Positions 4,854 through 9,530 of a DNA stretch of 9,530 bases are shown here, in pieces. The stretch is from the NCBI GenBank assembly GCA_003527405.1, contig DPXH01000028.1:1-9530 (forward strand), in the 5' to 3' direction. The notes beneath the pieces are model-generated. The model worked only from the letters and a program-made list of their open reading frames with translations. It was not told the origin of the DNA and did no database searches. The stretch comes from Candidatus Sediminicultor tertius (GTDB taxonomy: Bacteria > Atribacterota > Phoenicimicrobiia > Phoenicimicrobiales > Phoenicimicrobiaceae). The stretch's first letter is position 1. The number at the start of each line of letters is the position of its first letter. Both the position numbers and the translations under genes were made by a program.

Positions 4854-5881
4854 TATGGTCTACTATTTTTCACTCTTTCTAACCAATCTAAAACTCGATT
4901 AACATCCTGGGCTAATAAATCCACTCCTTCATTTAAATAAAGCTTTACTGTCTCGTTTTGTAAATTAAATCCTTCTGCCAGAACTATTGCCGACAAAAAC
5001 TTTGCCTTTCCTACCTCTTTATTAAAATTTTTTGCGGTAATCATATCATCCCAAATATCACCTACATAGACCCCTAATTCAGTCTTTAAACTGGTAGATA
5101 ATTTTTTCAATCCTTGAGGATGAGGTTTTTCTAAACCATCATCGGCGGTGATTATCCTTCCCTTAAAGACAATATCTTCCCAACCTAATCTTTCCAGGAC
5201 TACCCGGGACTCTCTTTTGGTTCTGCCAGTTAAGATGCCGATAGAAAAATTTTGCAGAAAATCTTTCTTCTTTTTATCTATGATTATTCTTTCCTGTTTT
5301 ATCAGCCCATCCTTCTTAATTAATGAGGGATGAAATCCGTAAATATTAAAACAGTATTCTTCTCCAGCATAAATTTCCTGAAATATTTTGGTTATTAGAT
5401 TCCTATCCCACAGACCTAATATTTTTTCTTTTATGTCTCCATCTTCTTCGATTAGATCTATTACTTTAGCCAAACCCCCTCCCGAAGGGAGTATCTCAGT
5501 GGTAAATTTTTTTATATCTGGTTCTATAAATCTAATCACATCTATGTCCCTTAAATTATTTTTTCTCGCTTTCATCAGGTAAAACAAAACCACAGCCGAA
5601 GTCAAATTCCAATCATTATTAAACCCCCCTGCCATCTTAAAATATCTAACCTCTTCCGGATTGATTAAATTTTGAGAACCCTGAAAGCGTAATATCTCTT
5701 TAAAATAAAATTGAACTGTTTGGCATACAGCTTTTCTAAAAGAATCCCGCACATCCATTAGAACGCCATCAATATCAAAGACCAGAGTATCTACCTGAGA
5801 AATTCTATCCAAAAACTTTTTATTCAAAATAATATTTTCGTTAAATAAATAATTTGAATTTAATTTTTCCGAAATTAACAT
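4853..5881 (-). CDS. HAD-superfamily phosphatase, TIGR01548-like; candidate histidinol-phosphatase
   Basis: A 342-residue haloacid-dehalogenase-type phosphohydrolase with all four motifs. Motif I is FDIDGV with nucleophile D36 and acid/base D38. Motif II is T218 in ILTGR. Motif III is K252 in EKPHPQ. Motif IV is GDIWDD (274-279). About 180 residues separate motifs I and II, a large subfamily-I cap. The cap contains GGFNNDW (85-91), which I associate with the uncharacterised TIGR01548 family known from cyanobacteria, haloarchaea and oomycetes. No signal peptide or membrane segment is seen. The ATG at 5879-5881 has only a weak purine-rich site. The stop overlaps the hisB start by one base. No other histidinol-phosphatase is visible in the window, so dephosphorylating histidinol phosphate is a reasonable guess. 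Alternatives are a sugar-phosphate or phosphoglycolate phosphatase, or a metabolite-repair role. Confidence 0.85.
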   Translation of the reverse strand: MLISEKLNSNYLFNENIILNKKFLDRISQVDTLVFDIDGVLMDVRDSFRKAVCQTVQFYFKEILRFQGSQNLINPEEVRYFKMAGGFNNDWNLTSAVVLFYLMKARKNNLRDIDVIRFIEPDIKKFTTEILPSGGGLAKVIDLIEEDGDIKEKILGLWDRNLITKIFQEIYAGEEYCFNIYGFHPSLIKKDGLIKQERIIIDKKKKDFLQNFSIGILTGRTKRESRVVLERLGWEDIVFKGRIITADDGLEKPHPQGLKKLSTSLKTELGVYVGDIWDDMITAKNFNKEVGKAKFLSAIVLAEGFNLQNETVKLYLNEGVDLLAQDVNRVLDWLERVKNSRP

Positions 5882-5905
5882 TAATTAATCAACTCTTTCT
5901 TAATT

Positions 5906-6038
5906 TATTAGTCGTTAGTGAATAGTGAATAGTCGTTAGTAGTAAATACAAGTTATTGGTTATCAGTTTTATGTCTTCGGTATACAACTAAAAACTTAAA
6001 GCGAAAAGCATAAAATCATAATTCAAAACTTAAAACTA
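5906..6038. repeat. Long heptamer-phased repeat array, copy B
   Basis: Nineteen 7-nt units lie in continuous register. On the plus strand they include CGTTAGT, two GAATAGT, CGTTAGT again, then AGTAAAT, ACAAGTT and so on to AAAACTA. The array is inverted relative to copy A (2666-2784) and matches it unit by unit, with exactly two additional units (5969-5982). It lies directly upstream of the HAD gene in the 341-nt gap after hisD. Confidence 0.7.
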
Positions 6039-6055
6039 TTTCGTACTTTTATGTC

Positions 6056-6083
6056 ATTGCGAAGGCTGGGTCTTATTCGCAAT
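6056..6083. repeat. 8-bp inverted repeat (ATTGCGAA/TTCGCAAT)
   Basis: ATTGCGAA at 6056-6063 is the reverse complement of 6076-6083, with 12 nt between. The preceding GTC makes GTCATTGCGA, a phrase common at one end of a dispersed intergenic repeat in many bacteria; the matching other end may be at 6195-6222. The rest of this gap (6084-6194) shows nothing else I can identify. Confidence 0.4.
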
Positions 6084-6194
6084 ATAAGTTTTTCTTTTGA
6101 GGAGCATAGACTTGTTCAGCCTTCTTTATTCGGTACCTGATTTAATTTAAAAAACGTTAATTTATTTTAATATATTGTTAGTTAATAGTCTAAT

Positions 6195-6222
6195 GGAGGG
6201 AGTGAAACGACCGAAGCAACCC
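6195..6222. repeat. Dispersed intergenic repeat fragment abutting the hisD stop
   Basis: The plus strand reads GGAGGGAGTGAAACGACC followed by GAAGCAACCC. This closely resembles the widespread intergenic repeat with the phrase 'gagcgaaacgac-gaagcaatc', recalled from many bacterial genomes. It ends exactly where the hisD stop codon begins (6223-6225). Confidence 0.45.
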
Positions 6223-7521
6223 CTATGAATTTCTTATCTCTATCGAACGAGCATGGGCTTCCAACCCTTCTAATCTGGCTAAACTCGCTATTTTTTCGCT
6301 GGCTCGTCCCAATCTTTCTTTATCATAAAAAATTAGGCTACTCTTTTTAGTAAAATCCGCTACCGATAATGGTGAAAAACATTTTGCTCCCCCGGAAGTA
6401 GGGAGAATATGATTAGGCCCTGCCCAGTAATCGCCTAAAGGTTCTGGCGAATAAGCTCCGATAAATATTGCTCCCACATTCCTTATTTCTCCCAATATTT
6501 GCCAGGGATTTTCTATTTGCAACTCTAAATGCTCAGGAGCAAAATTATTTATAAACTCTAAAATCCTCTCTTCGTCTTCAGCAATAATTAATTTCCCCTG
6601 GTTCCTCAAGGCCTCCTGAATAATTTCCCTCCTATTTAAATCTTTCAACTCCTGCTTAATCTCTTCTTCCACTTTTTCTGCTAATAACGCAGAAGTAGTT
6701 ATTAAAATTGCCGAAGCTCTTACATCATGCTCTGCTTGTGAAAGTAAATCGCAGGCCAAATATTTAGGGTTAGCTTTATCATCAGCCCAAATGAGAATTT
6801 CACTTGGCCCTGCCAACATATCTATATCCACTTTTCCAAAGACATTTTTCTTAGCCAAAGTTACATAGATATTTCCCGGGCCCACAATTTTATCCACTTT
6901 CTTTATAGTTTCTGTTCCATAGGCCAAAGCAGCTATGGCCTGGGCTCCTCCTATTTTATAAATTTCCGATATGCCTAATTCCCTGGCAGTGGATAATAAA
7001 TAGGGATTTATTTTACCATCAGAAGAAGGAGGAGTTACCACAACAATCTCTTTAACCCCCGCAATAATTGCCGGTACTGCTGCCATAATTAGAGAAGAAG
7101 GATAAGATGCCCTCCCTCCGGGGACATACAAACCCACTCTCTCAATAGGATTCACTACTTGCCCTAAAATAATACCCTTTTCTTTCGTGGTAAACCAAGA
7201 ATTCTCTTTTTGGTGTAAATGATATTTTTCGATTTTCTTTATCGCCTCTTTTATCACTTCCAATAAATCTTCCTTTGCTTTTTGGCTAGCCCTGTCCCGT
7301 TCTTCCTGATCGACCAATATGTCCGAGAGATTTAGTTTTACCCCATCATACTTTTCAGTAAACTCAAGAAGGGCTTTATCTCCTTCCTTTTTCACTTTTA
7401 ATATAATTTCTCTAACCTTATTTTTAATATCATCTACCAAGTTATCTTCAGAATATTTATGTCTGCAGATCTCTTCTATTTTTTCTTTGTTTTTCTTATT
7501 TAAAAAAATGGTCTTTATCAA
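6223..7521 (-). CDS. hisD: Histidinol dehydrogenase
   Basis: A 432-residue zinc enzyme that catalyses the last two NAD-dependent oxidations, histidinol to histidinal to histidine. Probable zinc ligands, by alignment with the E. coli enzyme, are Q262 and H265 (SQAEHD), D364 (GDYWAGPNH) and H423 (EAHARS). The base pair of residues is E330-H331 (APEHLEL). GPGNIYVT (214-221) and AGPSEIL (237-243) are family signatures. The length is normal. The start is TTG at 7519-7521; an in-frame stop lies two codons upstream and no ATG occurs before well-conserved sequence, so TTG is the best choice. Its ribosome binding site (AAGGG, 7534-7538) is rather far at 12 nt. A 93-nt gap follows hisG, with no clear promoter or repeat in it. 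Confidence 0.98.
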   Translation of the reverse strand: MIKTIFLNKKNKEKIEEICRHKYSEDNLVDDIKNKVREIILKVKKEGDKALLEFTEKYDGVKLNLSDILVDQEERDRASQKAKEDLLEVIKEAIKKIEKYHLHQKENSWFTTKEKGIILGQVVNPIERVGLYVPGGRASYPSSLIMAAVPAIIAGVKEIVVVTPPSSDGKINPYLLSTARELGISEIYKIGGAQAIAALAYGTETIKKVDKIVGPGNIYVTLAKKNVFGKVDIDMLAGPSEILIWADDKANPKYLACDLLSQAEHDVRASAILITTSALLAEKVEEEIKQELKDLNRREIIQEALRNQGKLIIAEDEERILEFINNFAPEHLELQIENPWQILGEIRNVGAIFIGAYSPEPLGDYWAGPNHILPTSGGAKCFSPLSVADFTKKSSLIFYDKERLGRASEKIASLARLEGLEAHARSIEIRNS

Positions 7522-7614
7522 CTTTTAATCAATCCCTTCTTTTGCAATATTCCAGATATTTTTTAGAAATTTATTTTATACAATAATTCTACTTATATCT
7601 ATTTACTCTATGCC

Positions 7615-8301
7615 TTACCATTCTGCAATTTTATCTGATTCTAAAGATATAAATTTTTTAATGTTCTGCAAGAGTCTGGTAATTCTTTTATGTTTAGTTT
7701 TATAACTAATCCGGTTAACGATAAGCTGGGCACTAAGAGGAATTATCTCATCAATTATTTCTAACTTATTTTCCTCTAAAGTACGTCCGGTAGAAACTAT
7801 ATCAACAATCATATCTGCCAAACCTACCTGGGGAGCCAATTCTACCGACCCGTAAAGTTTAATTAATTCCACATATATCCCCTTTTCTTTAAAATAATCT
7901 GCTGCAATGCGAGGATATTTGGTTGCCACCTTTAAACGGTGCCCATTATTTTTATAATATTTTTTTTGCTCCCTCTCTTTCGGAGCAGCTACTACCATCT
8001 TACACTTTCCAAACTTTAAATCTAAAAGTTTATAAACATCTTTTTTCTCTTCTAATAATACATCCCCTCCGACAATCCCGATATCTGCTACCCCGCATTC
8101 AATATAAGTGGGATTATCTTTAGGCCTGGTAATGACAAATTTAATCTCCTCTTCCTGGTCAAAAAATGCTAATTTCCTGTTTATTTCTTTCCCACCTTTT
8201 AAATCAATTCCTACTTCTTCGAACAATCGAATAGAAGGTTTAAATAGTTTTCCACTGGGCAAAGCAATAACTAAATAGTTAGTATTAATTTCTCTACTCA
8301 T
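7615..8301 (-). CDS. hisG: ATP phosphoribosyltransferase catalytic subunit, short form
   Basis: A 228-residue short-form HisG joining ATP and PRPP, the first and committed step of the pathway. Signature segments are ALPSGKL (13-19), DIGIVGGDVL (73-82), ATKYPRIA (126-133) and the PRPP-binding DIVSTGRTL (167-175) after GSVELAPQVGLAD (151-163). It lacks the C-terminal regulatory domain of long-form enzymes and therefore needs HisZ, which is encoded immediately upstream. In known systems the two form a hetero-octamer with histidine feedback through HisZ. The ATG at 8299-8301 overlaps the hisZ end by 8 nt; GAGG lies at 8314-8317, 12 nt away, so coupling with hisZ is likely. Confidence 0.98.
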   Translation of the reverse strand: MSREINTNYLVIALPSGKLFKPSIRLFEEVGIDLKGGKEINRKLAFFDQEEEIKFVITRPKDNPTYIECGVADIGIVGGDVLLEEKKDVYKLLDLKFGKCKMVVAAPKEREQKKYYKNNGHRLKVATKYPRIAADYFKEKGIYVELIKLYGSVELAPQVGLADMIVDIVSTGRTLEENKLEIIDEIIPLSAQLIVNRISYKTKHKRITRLLQNIKKFISLESDKIAEW

Positions 8302-9530
8302 AAGTTATCATTTCCTCTTTTCCTGATATTACTTCAATTCTTTTAATTTTGTTGGGTTGATTACCTTCTACTATTACCATATATTTTATTCTTTTAGATC
8401 GAGCATATTTTAAAACCTCGACAAACTCTCTCTTTCCTACCTCTAACTCTACAATTAGCCCCTTTTTTCTTAAATTTTTAGCTACTTTTAGTGCTTTTCT
8501 AAAATTCTCTTTATTGTTTTGGTAATGCACCAGGTACTGGTCAGGCTTTTCTAAATCTAAAGAATTTATACCCTCTCTCTCTAATGCCATTATCAATCTC
8601 TCTAATCCAACAGCAAATCCGGTAGAAGGTAGATTTTCCCCAAACTTTGAACAAAGTTTATCATATCTCCCTCCGCCACAGATTGGAAATCCCAGATAGT
8701 CAGTATAGCCTTCAAATATAATTCCGGTATAATAATCAAAATCACGTATAATTCCTAAATCTATCAGAACATATTCTTCTAATCCGTAATCTCTCAAAAG
8801 ATTATAGACTTTTTTTATTTCTTTCAAAGCAGATAGCGATAATTTATTGTTTATCATCTTCTCTGCCTCTTCTAATACTTCCTCTCTTCCTCTTAAAGTA
8901 GGCATTTTTAAAATTAATTCTTTTTCTCTATCTTTTATATCTTCAAAAGACAATATCTTTTCCAGTAATACAAAATCTTTATTTAAAATTGCTTCCTTTA
9001 TTTCCAATTTTCTCTTTTCTTCGGCTTTTATCGATTGCATAATCCCGTTAAAAAAATTAATATGCCCTATATCTATAAAAAAATTTTTGAGTCCGCTATT
9101 TTTTAAACACTCCACTACTAAAGCAATAACTTCTGCATCTGCTTCTTTATTATTTACTCCAATTAACTCTACTCCTGCCTGGCAAAACTCCCTCTGGCCT
9201 CCTACTTTAAAAACATCATACCTAAATACATTGCCCATATAATAAAATCTTAATGGTTTAGGCTCCTGTTGCATTTTAGTGGAAGTTACTCTGGCGATGG
9301 GGGTGGTCATCTCCGGACGAAGGGCAATAATATTACCTTCTCGGTCAAAAAATTTGATCATTTCTTTTTTCATGATTGAGCCTGCGCCCCTGGCTAATAT
9401 ATCGTAAAACTCAAAGGTAGGAGTAATTATTTCTTGATAACCCCATTGGATAAAAATCTGACTTATTTTATTTTCTAATAATCTCCTCTTTAAAACTTCC
9501 TCTGGCAGCAAATCATTTAAACCTTCAGGA
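8294..9530 (-). CDS. hisZ: ATP phosphoribosyltransferase regulatory subunit (5' end beyond the window)
   Basis: A class II histidyl-tRNA-synthetase paralogue that activates short-form HisG and conveys histidine inhibition. About 411 residues are visible. The first visible ATG-like start is only a TTG at 9511, but the frame stays open to the edge and reads PEGLND before LLPEEV. PEGLNDLLPEE is the conserved N-terminal motif of HisZ/HisRS, so the true start lies just outside. Other marks (counted from the TTG) are FRYD with GGQREFCQAGVELIG (96-118), ADAEVIAL (124-131), RDFDYYTGIIFEGY (256-269) and GGGRYDKL (279-286). A C-terminal anticodon-domain-like segment follows (about 324-405). ADAEVIAL, the divergent motif 2 and the position next to short hisG argue for HisZ rather than HisS. 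The operon promoter and leader are not visible. Confidence 0.93.
   Translation of the reverse strand, partial: PEGLNDLLPEEVLKRRLLENKISQIFIQWGYQEIITPTFEFYDILARGAGSIMKKEMIKFFDREGNIIALRPEMTTPIARVTSTKMQQEPKPLRFYYMGNVFRYDVFKVGGQREFCQAGVELIGVNNKEADAEVIALVVECLKNSGLKNFFIDIGHINFFNGIMQSIKAEEKRKLEIKEAILNKDFVLLEKILSFEDIKDREKELILKMPTLRGREEVLEEAEKMINNKLSLSALKEIKKVYNLLRDYGLEEYVLIDLGIIRDFDYYTGIIFEGYTDYLGFPICGGGRYDKLCSKFGENLPSTGFAVGLERLIMALEREGINSLDLEKPDQYLVHYQNNKENFRKALKVAKNLRKKGLIVELEVGKREFVEVLKYARSKRIKYMVIVEGNQPNKIKRIEVISGKEEMITYE

Noticed and set aside
8847..9242. Plus-strand open frame of 131 codons opposite hisZ, and similar plus-strand frames opposite hisF, hisH, HAD, hisD and hisG
   Set aside because: They are antisense shadows of strongly conserved genes, with low-complexity Ser/Phe/Ile-rich translations and no family resemblance.
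9509..9511. TTG as the start codon of hisZ
   Set aside because: The frame continues to the window edge and encodes the conserved PEGLND part of the N-terminal motif, so the gene is cut by the edge and the TTG is an internal leucine codon.

Overview
The window is an AT-rich bacterial stretch in which every convincing gene lies on the minus strand. It carries most of a histidine biosynthesis operon. In transcription order (right to left) the genes are hisZ (cut by the right edge), hisG, hisD, a HAD-family phosphatase, hisB, hisH, hisA, hisF, hisIE and a TrpR-type regulator of the YerC/YecD family. At the far left the first codons of a class V aminotransferase begin a separate unit. No hisC is present. 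The final phosphatase step has no classical enzyme here, but the HAD protein coupled to hisB is a good candidate.

Pathway logic: HisZ and the short-form HisG make phosphoribosyl-ATP. HisIE performs the pyrophosphohydrolase and cyclohydrolase steps. HisA isomerises ProFAR to PRFAR. HisH and HisF together make imidazole glycerol phosphate and AICAR. HisB dehydrates imidazole glycerol phosphate. HisC (elsewhere) transaminates the product, a phosphatase (possibly the HAD protein) removes phosphate, and HisD oxidises histidinol to histidine. The regulator at the end may sense histidine and repress the operon; that is inference from family and position.

Gene spacing falls into two classes. Four junctions overlap (hisZ-hisG 8 nt, HAD-hisB 1 nt, hisH-hisA 7 nt, hisF-hisIE 20 nt). 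Five have gaps of about 90-340 nt, and four of those five are filled by short repeats: heptamer-phased arrays, palindromic elements and a 21-bp inverted repeat. The gap between the regulator and the aminotransferase (95-429) holds promoter-like sequences and a terminator-like hairpin.

Organism: HisZ with short HisG, a HisIE fusion, a YerC-type regulator, strong purine-rich ribosome binding sites, low GC and repeat-filled intergenic regions suggest a Firmicutes-like or uncultured candidate-phylum anaerobe (for example Atribacterota-like). This placement is a low-confidence impression, not a result.
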